From: Phycisphaerae bacterium
GTDB lineage: Bacteria; Planctomycetota; Phycisphaerae; Sedimentisphaerales; Anaerobacaceae
Length of the DNA stretch: 64,000 nucleotides
Direction of reading: 5' to 3'
NCBI GenBank assembly: GCA_028714855.1
Contig: JAQTLP010000010.1
Coordinates: 24,279 to 88,278 of the forward strand
Shown here: positions 51,602-59,775 of the stretch, piece by piece
How the letters are laid out: each line of letters starts with the position of its first letter
Numbering within the stretch: the stretch's first letter is position 1
The notes under the pieces: model-generated
The model's database searches: none
Seen by the model: only the letters and a program-made list of their open reading frames with translations
What the model was told of the DNA's origin: nothing
Made by a program: the position numbers and the translations under genes

Positions 51602-52618
51602 TTAAAACTCAATTACATTTGCTCCCCATGTCAGCCCCGCTCCAAACGCCACGAAGATAATAATATCGCCTCGCTTGATTCTGCCTGACCTGGCGCACTC
51701 ATCGAAAGCAATCGGCACCGAGGCCGCTGATGTGTTGCCGTACTCAGCTATATTCAAAAACACTTTCTCCTTAGGCAGTTTCAAACGCTTCGTTGCGGAC
51801 TCGATAATCCTTGCATTCATCTGGTGCGAAATAACCATACCAATATCGTCGATAGTTAGTCCGCAATGATTCAGGCAGTCGGTGACCGCCTCGATAATCC
51901 GCCTGACCGCCTGCTGGTAAACTTCCCTCCCTTTTATTTCCATAAAAATTTTTTTCGGGTCTTCCAGCTTTCTGCTCGACGGGTAGCGAGAGCCGTACGC
52001 TTGGCAGTTCAGCGCCTGCCAGCAGTCTCCGTCTGAGAACATGTTGCTGTAAATAATGCCCTTGCGCCCGTCTTCGCTTCTTTTGAGAACGACTGCGCCG
52101 GCCCCGTCACCGAAGAGGATGCAGCTTGTTCGGTCGCTCCAGTTGGTAATCTTACTCAGGGTTTCAGCCCCTATTACAAGGGCGTTGTTAATTCGGCCGC
52201 TCTCTATGAATTGCTGCACGATAGACAAACCATACACGAAACCGCTGCACGCGGCTGCTAAATCAAACACCCACGCCTTCTTCGCCCCGAGGTTGCGCTG
52301 CACAAAGGATGCCGTTGAGGGAAAAACCATTTCAGGCGTTATAGTAGCCACGATAATAAGCTCAACATCGCCAGCATCGAGCTGTGCCTTAGCCAAAGCC
52401 ATGCGGGCCGCTTCTGTAGCTAAAAACGCCGTGCTCTCGCTGTCGGAGGTAATGTGCCGCGTCTTAATGCCTGTCCGTTCGGTTATCCATTCGTCTGAGG
52501 TATCTATCGTCTTTGCCAGCTCGTCATTAGTTAGTTTTTTCTCCGGTGTGAATGAGCCATGACCGGCGATGACAGCGCGGTAAGCGGAGCTATGCTCCCT
52601 GACTTCCTTGTTCATCAT
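51602..52618 (-). CDS. fabH: 3-oxoacyl-ACP synthase III
   Basis: A 338-residue initiating condensing enzyme. Cys124 is in DLAAACSGFVYGLS, His in MVISHQMNARI, and Asn in EYGNTSAASVPIA, giving the Cys-His-Asn triad. SDEWITERTGIKTRH is the typical N-terminal motif. It condenses acetyl-CoA with malonyl-ACP to start each chain. Its start lies inside the end of plsX (29-base overlap). A second Met follows at once. Confidence 0.96.
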   Translation of the reverse strand: MMNKEVREHSSAYRAVIAGHGSFTPEKKLTNDELAKTIDTSDEWITERTGIKTRHITSDSESTAFLATEAARMALAKAQLDAGDVELIIVATITPEMVFPSTASFVQRNLGAKKAWVFDLAAACSGFVYGLSIVQQFIESGRINNALVIGAETLSKITNWSDRTSCILFGDGAGAVVLKRSEDGRKGIIYSNMFSDGDCWQALNCQAYGSRYPSSRKLEDPKKIFMEIKGREVYQQAVRRIIEAVTDCLNHCGLTIDDIGMVISHQMNARIIESATKRLKLPKEKVFLNIAEYGNTSAASVPIAFDECARSGRIKRGDIIIFVAFGAGLTWGANVIEF

Positions 52619-53618
52619 TCGTCCTTACAGATGTGTTTGCCAGATATTCGGTAATCTTGTCGTTTATTTTTTTCGTATGGAACGCTTTGGCCGCCAAAAT
52701 AGCGTTCTTAATTGTTCTGCTTTCACTTGCTCCGTGGCATATCAGCGCCGTGCCGTTAATGCCCAGCAGCGGCGCGCCGCCGTATTCGTTATAGTCATAT
52801 TTCTTATAAATCCGCATCATCACGGGTTTAAACTTCATAACAAGCAGCAGTTTCTCTTCGCCCAGCTCGTGCTTTATCGCCTTGAACAGGCCGTCAACGA
52901 CCCCCTCGGTCAGCTTCAATATCACATTGCCTACGAAACCGTCGCAGACCGCGACATCGCAGACGCCCTTGAAGATGTCCCTGCCTTCGATGTTCCCGAT
53001 GAAATTAAGGTTCGCGTCGGATTTCATAAGCTCGCGCGCCTTTTTAACAATCTCATCGCCTTTTCCCTCTTCCTGCCCGATACTCATAATTCCGACCCGT
53101 GGGTTCGCAATCCCGAGGACGTGCTTGGAATACATTTTGGCCATAACGCCGTATTGATAAAGGTTTATCGGCTTGGGGGCGATGTTCGCGCCCACGTCGC
53201 ATATTGTTACAGGTCCTTCGAAGGTTGGAAAAACCACCGCTATCCCCGGCCGGTTAACGCCCTCGAGAGTTCTCATCCTCATCTGGAATGCTACGACACA
53301 GGCCCCGGTATTGCCTGCTGAAATTACTGCGTCCGTTTGGCCTTCCTTGGCCATCTTGGCTATAATGGCGATGGAGCTGTTGCGCTTATTTCGAATACTG
53401 TCTATCGGCGATTCGTCCATCCCGATAACTTCTGGTGCGTCGACAATACTTACGCCTCTTTTGAGAAACTTTGAAGGCACCCGCGGCCCTACTATCTCCT
53501 TCGGGCCGACGAGTATCAGCTCATCGGTCTTTTCAATCAGTTCAGTTGCCTCCAGTACTCCAGAGATAATCTCGGCCGGCGCCTTGTCGCCTCCCATTGC
53601 GTCAATTGCAATACGCAT
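52590..53618 (-). CDS. plsX: phosphate acyltransferase PlsX
   Basis: A 342-residue protein. MRIAIDAMGGDKAPAEII is the hallmark start. SAGNTGACVVAFQMRM, ICDVGANIAPKPINLYQYG and VCDGFVGNVILKLTEG follow. It makes acyl-phosphate from acyl-ACP for phospholipid synthesis. It begins three bases after rpmF, the classical arrangement. Confidence 0.97.
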   Translation of the reverse strand: MRIAIDAMGGDKAPAEIISGVLEATELIEKTDELILVGPKEIVGPRVPSKFLKRGVSIVDAPEVIGMDESPIDSIRNKRNSSIAIIAKMAKEGQTDAVISAGNTGACVVAFQMRMRTLEGVNRPGIAVVFPTFEGPVTICDVGANIAPKPINLYQYGVMAKMYSKHVLGIANPRVGIMSIGQEEGKGDEIVKKARELMKSDANLNFIGNIEGRDIFKGVCDVAVCDGFVGNVILKLTEGVVDGLFKAIKHELGEEKLLLVMKFKPVMMRIYKKYDYNEYGGAPLLGINGTALICHGASESRTIKNAILAAKAFHTKKINDKITEYLANTSVRTNDEQGSQGA

Positions 53619-53621
53619 CTT

Positions 53622-53816
53622 TTACGCCTTTTCCTCTTCCTTCTTGCTTATCTTCAGTGTTGTCTTGGGATTGACATAACCGCAGTTTGTGCATGCCGCG
53701 TGCGGCAGCTTGGCCTGGTCGCATTTTGGGCAGACCGAATAATTTATGGGCTTTAGCCGGTGATGGCTTCGCCGCGTGCGTGTTCTGCATTTACTTATCT
53801 TTTTTACTGGTAGCAT
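53622..53816 (-). CDS. rpmF: 50S ribosomal protein L32
   Basis: A 64-residue protein from the ATG at 53816, with GGAG upstream; in-frame sequence before it is not conserved. MLPVKKISKCRTRTRRSHH is the basic L32 start, and two CxxC pairs (CPKC and CTNC) form the zinc ribbon. It opens the lipid operon, as in many bacteria. Confidence 0.95.
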   Translation of the reverse strand: MLPVKKISKCRTRTRRSHHRLKPINYSVCPKCDQAKLPHAACTNCGYVNPKTTLKISKKEEEKA

Positions 53817-54022
53817 CTGTATAGCTCCAAAAACCACTAAATAACATTAAAAGTTCCCTAAATAATTAAATGCCGCCCCTTTGTCAAGCTAAATTTTTCC
53901 CGTCGTTGTCTATCGTCCGTCGTCTATCCTTCCTCATCCATCCTCCATCGTTTTATATTCTTTCCTTCTTCCTCATTCTACCGTATAATAAAATCAATTC
54001 ACATTAAGCGAAAGGATATTTT
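53817..54022. promoter_or_regulatory. divergent region upstream of rpmF
   Basis: The region holds a TATAAT at 53984-53989 for the gene to the right and a pyrimidine-rich CATCC/TCTATC tract at 53890-53975 resembling those at 20251-20305 and 22080-22130. No clear -35 element was seen. Confidence 0.4.
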
Positions 54023-54430
54023 ATGACTCTCGAAGAATTAAAACAATTCATAAAACAGGTTCCTTGGGGCTTCCTTGCTACTACCGATGGCAAAAAGGTC
54101 GGTGTTAGGCCGATGGCCGCCGTCGCCTGGAAGGGTAGCGACTTTTTCTGTGCGACATTTGCCTCTTCCGACAAAATCGCCCAGCTTGAAAAAGTCCCTT
54201 ATGCCGAGTATTGTTTCTGCGATTCCGCCGGCAAACACGTCCGCATCGCAGGCCCTTGCACGGTCAGCACCGACAACGCCGAAAAGCTCTGGCTTTACAA
54301 AGAGGTTCCGGACCTGAAAGAGCACATCTCCGACCCCGCCTCGCCGGAGTATGTCGTAATAAAAATGACACCCGACAACATCCGCGTTATGAATACCGAC
54401 TTTTCATACTCGAATGTGGAACTAAAATAA
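54023..54430 (+). CDS. pyridoxamine 5'-phosphate oxidase-family protein
   Basis: A 135-residue split-barrel flavin-binding-type protein. The N-terminal VPWGFLATTDGKKVGVRPM and the middle WKGSDFFCATFASSDKIAQL match the small PNPOx-like general stress family, with VRIAGPCTVSTD later. It may bind FMN, F420 or heme; the sequence does not tell which. A good ribosome-binding site AAAGGA lies upstream. A small membrane protein gene follows. Confidence 0.85.
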   Translation: MTLEELKQFIKQVPWGFLATTDGKKVGVRPMAAVAWKGSDFFCATFASSDKIAQLEKVPYAEYCFCDSAGKHVRIAGPCTVSTDNAEKLWLYKEVPDLKEHISDPASPEYVVIKMTPDNIRVMNTDFSYSNVELK

Positions 54431-54459
54431 ACAGGCCCTGATAGCAATTGAGAGTATCA

Positions 54460-54696
54460 ATGAATAGAAGACTTAGAACAACCTTGGCAGTGCTTGGTGC
54501 CGTTTCATTCTTTATCTTTTTTCTTAAAGTGTTTACATCCTTGGCGGCTGCATTCATTGGGGCGGCGATAGGTTTTTGTTTTATCTGGCTTTTAGCGGGA
54601 TTTCTTCATTGGTTTTATTCAAAACGGATGTACTATACTAAACAGTGGTATAGATTTAGTGATGACGAATCTCAAAACGAGGAAAACGTAAGGTGA
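54460..54696 (+). CDS. small membrane protein, unknown function
   Basis: A 78-residue protein. The ATG at 54460 is preferred over the TTG at 54448. Two adjoining hydrophobic helices (VLGAVSFFIFFLKVF and AAAFIGAAIGFCFIWLLAGF) are followed by an aromatic and acidic tail (WYRFSDDESQNEENV). No family was recognised. Confidence 0.55.
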   Translation: MNRRLRTTLAVLGAVSFFIFFLKVFTSLAAAFIGAAIGFCFIWLLAGFLHWFYSKRMYYTKQWYRFSDDESQNEENVR

Positions 54697-54744
54697 TATT
54701 ATGGCAGCTATATTCAAAGTTTAAGATTTTAGAAAGGACAAAAT

Positions 54745-55014
54745 ATGGCAAAGAAGAAAATTAAGTTTCCAAAAACCACGTCAGAAGCAGGCCTTTTAGT
54801 TATCCGTGTAATCCAGGAAATCTTTAAGCAGATTGATAAATACGGCCCCGAAGTTGTTAAGCTTATCGCGAGGGTATTGAGTTTCCTCAGCAAGTGGGGC
54901 ACTACAGGAATAGTGTCTCTGAGAACATATTTAGACAAAGAGGAAAAGAGACTCAGTGCTGCTGCCAAGAAAAAGTCTGCCAAAAGACCCAAAAAAGCCA
55001 AAGCCGCTAAGTAA
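54745..55014 (+). CDS. small basic protein with Lys/Ala-rich tail
   Basis: An 89-residue protein. Residues 10-65 form helices (LLVIRVIQEIFKQIDKYG and KLIARVLSFLSKWG). The last 22 residues are Lys/Ala/Pro-rich (AAAKKKSAKRPKKAKAAK), like histone H1 tails and bacterial Hc1/AlgP-type nucleoid proteins. The ribosome-binding site AGAAAGGA is good. DNA or RNA binding is inferred from composition only. Confidence 0.7.
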   Translation: MAKKKIKFPKTTSEAGLLVIRVIQEIFKQIDKYGPEVVKLIARVLSFLSKWGTTGIVSLRTYLDKEEKRLSAAAKKKSAKRPKKAKAAK

Positions 55015-55151
55015 AAGGGAGGCGGAAACCTTTTATGCATTTTCATGCCTATGCACAATCCTCTTGTATTGTCAGCATCGGCTTGGTACTCTATCGCAAA
55101 CTTGGCTCGGCTGTACAGCCTTGCCTGCTGCGACTCTTATAGGATTATCTA

Positions 55152-56390
55152 ATGCCATTTAACACTTTTGGTCTTTCCGATCCGCTCGTGCGGGGTATTC
55201 TTGCTGCCGGCTACACCGCCCCAACCGAAGTTCAATCACAGGCGATTCCCGCAGCAATTGCCGGCAAAGACATCATCGGCTGCGCACAGACAGGAACCGG
55301 CAAAACCGCCGCCTTTGTCTTGCCTATCCTCAACCGCCTTTCGCACGAGCATCCGCTGAAAAAGAGATTTATCCGCTCCCTTATCCTTACACCCACTCGT
55401 GAGCTGGCTGTGCAAATCGAAAAGTCTATTCTCCGCTATGGCCGTTTCCTGAGTTTACGGACACTCGCTGTTTATGGCGGCGTAAATATCAAACGTCAGT
55501 TTACAACGCTCCGCCAGGGCGTTGATATCGTTGTTGCAACTCCGGGCCGGCTGCTCGACCATATGCGCCAGCGCACCATTGACCTCAGGCATATCGAGGT
55601 GCTTGTTCTCGATGAGGCCGACAGAATGTTCGATATGGGTTTCATCAGGGATGTCCAGAAAATCATCGCTGCTGTGCCGAAAAATCGCCAGACTATGCTC
55701 TTCTCTGCAACCATAACTCCGGAAATAAGCTCCCTTGCCGCAGGTGTACAGAAATCACCTCTGATGATCCAGATTGGCAGACCCAGAAACCCCATCGAAA
55801 CAATTACCCAGCAAATCTATCTCGTCGAAAGGGAACAGAAAGTCGCTCTTCTTTTGCACCTCCTCCGGGATGGCCAGTTGTCCAGCGTCCTCGTCTTCTC
55901 TCGCACCAAGCACGGCGCAGACAAAATTCAGCGTCACCTCGAACGGGATAATATTGTCTCCGTGGCTATTCACTCTGGCCGTAACCAGAGCCAGCGGGAA
56001 CGTGCAATGGACGGCTTCAAAGGTGGCAAATTCCGCGTTATGGTTGCTACCGATATCGCCGCCAGAGGTATCGATGTTACCGGCATCTCCCACGTCATTA
56101 ATTTCGATGTCCCCGCCTTCCCTGAAGACTACATTCATCGCATCGGCCGGACCGGCAGGGCAGAGGCTACTGGTGACGCTATTACCTTCGTCTCTCGCGA
56201 TGAAATCAACCACCTTCGTCGGATTCAAAAATTCATCGGGCGAGATTTTACTCCCGTGGAATGCCCCGGCTTTACTTACGCCAAATCCCTGCCCCCGAAA
56301 CCGCTACTCGGAGCGCACAGGGGAAAGTTTTCAAGCAGGGGCGGAAAGTCTCGCTTTGCTTCTCACCGCCGCCCGCGACGCAGACGTTAA
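55152..56390 (+). CDS. DEAD-box RNA helicase, RhlE-like
   Basis: A 412-residue helicase. The Q motif F-x-TFGLSDPLV lies ahead of motif I AQTGTGKTAAF (near residue 47). PTRELAVQIE, GGVNIKRQ, TPGRLLDHM, VLDEADRMFDMGF, SATITPE, ATDIAARGIDV and HRIGRTGRAEATGD follow in order. The tail is Arg/Ser/Gly-rich (SRGGKSRFASHRRPRRRR), as in RhlE. It remodels RNA, for example in ribosome assembly or decay. Its stop overlaps the convergent gene by four bases. Confidence 0.95.
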   Translation: MPFNTFGLSDPLVRGILAAGYTAPTEVQSQAIPAAIAGKDIIGCAQTGTGKTAAFVLPILNRLSHEHPLKKRFIRSLILTPTRELAVQIEKSILRYGRFLSLRTLAVYGGVNIKRQFTTLRQGVDIVVATPGRLLDHMRQRTIDLRHIEVLVLDEADRMFDMGFIRDVQKIIAAVPKNRQTMLFSATITPEISSLAAGVQKSPLMIQIGRPRNPIETITQQIYLVEREQKVALLLHLLRDGQLSSVLVFSRTKHGADKIQRHLERDNIVSVAIHSGRNQSQRERAMDGFKGGKFRVMVATDIAARGIDVTGISHVINFDVPAFPEDYIHRIGRTGRAEATGDAITFVSRDEINHLRRIQKFIGRDFTPVECPGFTYAKSLPPKPLLGAHRGKFSSRGGKSRFASHRRPRRRR

Positions 56391-58012
56391 GCACCCAATC
56401 CACCGCCGGTCTGCTTCTGTATGGGGTCATTTGGGACGGCTTTCAGGCGGTGCTGTGCGGATTCGAGTTTTTGAAAGAAGTTGTTTTTCTTGAACGCGAC
56501 CGTCCATTTGTGGAACGTTATCCACCCGACAAAACGAATCAGGTAGTTGCGCCAGTTGCGGTACCACTTTCTCCACCCCAGCCGGATGTTGTGTAAAAAG
56601 AAAATCAACGTGGGAAATGAGAATATGTTCAGCGCCACAAGGAACATATACTTGAACTGATAAAAGTGCCCCATGATTTTCTTGGCGCAGCGATGTATCT
56701 GCTTCGCGGTCAGCGGCTCATCTGGCTCGAAGGTAGGAAAATTGCCGTCGTAGTACTCCCACCCTATGTCCGCAAGTGGGTAAATCCTGTTTTGCGCTTG
56801 TAGGCGATGCCGTAGCTCGGTGCCGGGCATAGGTACGGGCAGCAGCACTTGGACTGTGTCTATCTTGGCCTTTTGGATAAAATGTTTGTAGCGCTTGGCA
56901 CGCTCACCGGCGGGCATTTCAAACCTCTGCCCCGCCTTTAGTGGATACCCGAAGATGAACATCCCGTGAACAAGGAATCCGAATTTGTTAAACGTCCTCG
57001 CCAGCGACACCATCTCCTCGCACCGAACGTGCTTGTTCATCGCGATGAGTTCTTCCTCGATTGGAGATTCGAAACCTATAGCAACAGTCTCGATGCCGGC
57101 CCGCTGCATCGCGGAAAGCAGCTCCGTATCTTTGGCCTTGTCTAACCTTATCTGAACGGTAATGTTCAGGCTCTTCTTGATGCTCTTTTCGTAGTCGCTG
57201 AGCATGTTGCAGAACCTTACGGCTTCATCTCGCTGTTGACCGAAAAGGTCATCCACTACAAAGAAATGTCTCGCATTTCTGCTCTCGACTAATGAGCTGA
57301 TATGTTCCAGCAGTCGTTCAGGACTCGCCGGCCGGGGTTTGCCTTTGACCGTGCAGAACTCACAATCCATCCCGCAACCTCGAATCCTTTCAACGGGATA
57401 TATTTTGATTTTGGCATAACGCACAAGTGAAAAATCGGGCAGCGGCAGCTTGTCAAAGTCAGTCGTCGGCTCCCTTTTTTCCGTAAGAAAAACCTCCCCG
57501 TCCTTCAGATAAGCTATGCCTCTGACCTCGCTCGGTTCTTTCTCTCCTTCTATCACGCACAGAAGCTCTGTGATTGTCTCTTCCGCCTCGCCGATAACGA
57601 CGTAATCAATCCCGCTGGATAGCGCCTCAGCGATATTGTCTTCAATAAAGTGCTGACCCCCGGCGACTGTTACGATGCCCATCTCCTTGTAGAAGCGCGC
57701 TATTTCATACAACCTCGGTGTTGTGCTGGTCAGACCCCCGTAAAAACCGACAACGTCCGCCGGACGTTTTCTCTGTAGGAATTCGTGGTCCGCACCCGTG
57801 CTTGCCTTCGGTCCGAATAGTCGAAGGTTATTTTCGTCGATGACCTCTGCGTCCCATTTCCTCATCTTATTGATGGCAGTAGCCACGCACACCGGACCAA
57901 GCGCAGTGGTCTTCTTCGCAATATGTGAGTAGATATTGAATGCCGGATAAGCGGGAATTACTATTCTGAATCTGTATCTTTTCTTCGTTAAATCAAGCAT
58001 TCCGCATACCAA
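56387..58012 (-). CDS. B12-binding domain radical SAM protein
   Basis: A 541-residue enzyme. Residues 1-160 form a cobalamin-binding-like domain (VIPAYPAFNIYS, then VVGFYGGLTSTTPRLYEIA and GGQHFIEDNIAEAL). The radical SAM cluster is GCGMDCEFC with Cys213, Cys217 and Cys220. VAIGFESPIEEELIAMN is the following conserved strand. The C-terminal 130 residues hold a hydrophobic stretch (FKYMFLVALNIFSFPTLIF) and basic segments, suggesting association with the membrane. Relatives act on lipids or other hydrophobic substrates. It stands alone on the minus strand. Confidence 0.88.
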   Translation of the reverse strand: MVCGMLDLTKKRYRFRIVIPAYPAFNIYSHIAKKTTALGPVCVATAINKMRKWDAEVIDENNLRLFGPKASTGADHEFLQRKRPADVVGFYGGLTSTTPRLYEIARFYKEMGIVTVAGGQHFIEDNIAEALSSGIDYVVIGEAEETITELLCVIEGEKEPSEVRGIAYLKDGEVFLTEKREPTTDFDKLPLPDFSLVRYAKIKIYPVERIRGCGMDCEFCTVKGKPRPASPERLLEHISSLVESRNARHFFVVDDLFGQQRDEAVRFCNMLSDYEKSIKKSLNITVQIRLDKAKDTELLSAMQRAGIETVAIGFESPIEEELIAMNKHVRCEEMVSLARTFNKFGFLVHGMFIFGYPLKAGQRFEMPAGERAKRYKHFIQKAKIDTVQVLLPVPMPGTELRHRLQAQNRIYPLADIGWEYYDGNFPTFEPDEPLTAKQIHRCAKKIMGHFYQFKYMFLVALNIFSFPTLIFFLHNIRLGWRKWYRNWRNYLIRFVGWITFHKWTVAFKKNNFFQKLESAQHRLKAVPNDPIQKQTGGGLGA

Positions 58013-58105
58013 AAAATTGTTTCCATAACAGATTATACTTTTTTGAAGCGAATATCAAGCCTCTCCTGTTTAATTCATTAAGAATACTTTAGCTGACCAT
58101 CGATA

Positions 58106-58276
58106 TTATTTGGCTTCTACGAAATGATGATAGGCGGTCTTAAGTATTTGCTTGTCAGACATCTGGTCCCGATGTACGTGGCAGAATGTCTCATGGTTAT
58201 AGATGCTCAAAGTCTGTGTGCAGCCCGGAAACATGCATTTCCTGTCATTGGCCGAGGTTTTTAGTCTTTTTCGCAT
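58106..58276 (-). CDS. small zinc-binding-like protein, unknown function
   Basis: A 56-residue protein from the ATG at 58276, with AGGAG seven bases upstream. CMFPGCTQTLSIYN and TFCHVHRDQM provide three Cys and several His residues in a zinc-finger-like C-x4-C...C-x-H pattern. The rest is basic and helical. No family was assigned. A terminator-like hairpin lies in its leader. Confidence 0.6.
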   Translation of the reverse strand: MRKRLKTSANDRKCMFPGCTQTLSIYNHETFCHVHRDQMSDKQILKTAYHHFVEAK

Positions 58277-58300
58277 TGTTACTCCTGTAAATAGAACGCA

Positions 58301-58343
58301 AAATAAAAAAAGCCGCAAAGGTTAGTTGTCTTCCTTTGCAGCT
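58301..58343 (-). terminator. terminator-like hairpin in the leader of the zinc-binding-like gene
   Basis: On the minus strand, AGCTGCAAAGG (58343-58333) pairs with CCTTTGCGGCT (58321-58311) with one mismatch, followed by TTTTTTATTT (58310-58301). It lies 25 bases before that gene's start, on the same strand. Confidence 0.6.
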
Positions 58344-58587
58344 TAAAGAGTTTCTAATCTTTTGCGTTTTTACCAGTCTACCACGTTATTATTCCTATTG
58401 TCAAACAATCTTTCTTTTAATCCATTTTAATTATTTGCTTATCTTGGGCGTATATGGTAACATTAAAACCTTGAGCGGATACGTAAGTTGGAACGAAAAT
58501 TGTATAATATCCTCCCTCCGTCACGGATATTGATTGAAAGCCGGCAAATTCCGGCAACCTTTTTCTCTAAAGAAAGGCAGTTACAGT

Positions 58588-58998
58588 ATGAACCTTTATG
58601 TAGGAAATTTATTGTTTGACGTCACCGAAAGCGAATTGAAAGAGCTGTTCGAACCGTTCGGCCAAGTCACAGAAATCCGGATGATAATGGATAAGTTCAG
58701 CGGTAAATCCAAGGGATTCGGATTTATTGAAATGCCTTCTAAAGAGGAAGCGCTGAAAGCTATCGAAGCGCTGAACGGCAAAGATATGAAGGGCCGAGCT
58801 ATGACTGTCAACGAGGCAAAACCTAAGGTCGAGCGCGGCGGCAGGGGAGGCTTCGGCGGCGGTGGCGGCGGACGCGGAAGAGGCGGCTTCGGTGGAGGAG
58901 GCGGCGGTAGAGGCGGACGCGGCGGCGGAAAAGGCGGCTACGGCGGCGGTGGTGGCGGCAGAGACCGTGGTGGCTTCGGCGGCAGAGACCGATACTGA
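58588..58998 (+). CDS. RRM RNA-binding protein with Gly/Arg-rich tail
   Basis: A 136-residue protein from the ATG at 58588 (AGAAAGG upstream). Residues 1-80 are one RNA recognition motif: RNP2 is LYVGNL (3-8), RNP1 is KSKGFGFIEM (near 42), and AIEALNGKDMKGRAMTVNEA completes the fold. Residues 85-136 are RGG-type repeats (GGRGRGGFGGGGGGRGG). Such short RRM proteins are common in cyanobacteria and planctomycetes and respond to cold. The downstream cold-shock gene fits this theme. A GCCGG/CCGGC hairpin lies in the leader near 58541-58556. Confidence 0.92.
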   Translation: MNLYVGNLLFDVTESELKELFEPFGQVTEIRMIMDKFSGKSKGFGFIEMPSKEEALKAIEALNGKDMKGRAMTVNEAKPKVERGGRGGFGGGGGGRGRGGFGGGGGGRGGRGGGKGGYGGGGGGRDRGGFGGRDRY

Positions 58999-59203
58999 AG
59001 TTGCACAGTACTCAACTCCTTTCCAGATTTTTTTGGCCGAAGGCGAAAGATTGGATAAAGGAAAGTTAATATGCTTCTGATGAGATTGGAAGCTTGGATG
59101 GTTATTGGTGTGGCTGTGTTTGTTGGAACGAAAGTAAAAGATAAATATTGTTAGAATAGAAACGTTTTGGTAAAGTTGTCTTAAACCCGCCGCATCGCAA
59201 AAC

Positions 59204-59240
59204 AAAAGGGCTCCGTTTTTAAACAGAGCCCTTTTCTTTT
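59204..59240. terminator. bidirectional intrinsic terminator
   Basis: AAAAGGGCTC (59204-59213) pairs perfectly with GAGCCCTTTT (59226-59235). T-rich tails lie on both sides (CTTTTTG on plus; GTTTTG on minus). It serves the converging RRM and cold-shock genes. Confidence 0.85.
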
Positions 59241-59256
59241 TGAACGTCGTTTTAGA

Positions 59257-59460
59257 TTAACTGGGGATTACGTTGGTCGCACATGGGCCTTTTTTGCCCT
59301 CTCCGACCACGAACTCTACCTGCTGGCCTTCTTCAAGATTGGCATAACCGGTGCTCTTGATTTCTGAGTGATGAACGAACAAATCTTCGCCGCCGCCCTC
59401 GGGAGTGATAAATCCAAATCCTTTACTGCTGTTAAACCATTTTACTATACCTTTACTCAC
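59257..59460 (-). CDS. cold-shock domain protein
   Basis: A 67-residue CspA-type protein. [20 protein letters not shown] holds RNP1, DLFVHHSEI holds RNP2, and [19 protein letters not shown] completes the OB fold. It binds single-stranded RNA and DNA. A 5' region of more than 100 bases with AAAGGAGATTT-like spacing (RBS AAGGAGA) precedes it, as is usual for csp leaders. Confidence 0.95.
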   Translation of the reverse strand: MSKGIVKWFNSSKGFGFITPEGGGEDLFVHHSEIKSTGYANLEEGQQVEFVVGEGKKGPCATNVIPS

Positions 59461-59775
59461 AAAAATCTCCTTTTTGGCCTTTAATGGCCGTAAAATCTGC
59501 CTCTCGTATTTTTAAGAGAATATTCCTGAGAGACGTGAGAATAAACCCAACTGAAAGTCACTATACCAGAACACCGGCGAAAGTCCAATAAAAATAAATA
59601 ATAATTATACCGGCCTCTTGCCCCTCGCAGCGCAGATCCTCTCCGCCGTAGCTCTTTGGCGAAGGCGGATTCATTCGTGGTTCATTCTTCTTTGTTTGTC
59701 TTCTGATTCTTGATAAACACTTCCCAAATCAGGTTCTTTTTGCTATAATATAACTGGCAGTGAGGAGGTTAACGG
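59461..59775. promoter_or_regulatory. divergent region between csp and lipoprotein genes
   Basis: No gene is supported in these 315 bases. The left part is the csp leader. A GGCGAAGGCGGATTCATT word at 59660-59677 also occurs near 22306. TTCCCA (59721-59726), 17 bases, and TATAAT (59744-59749, preceded by TG at 59741-59742) form a plausible extended -10 promoter for the lipoprotein gene. Confidence 0.5.

Noticed and set aside
52608..53321. A 237-codon plus-strand reading frame opposite plsX
   Set aside because: It is the shadow of the conserved plsX gene and shows no domain.
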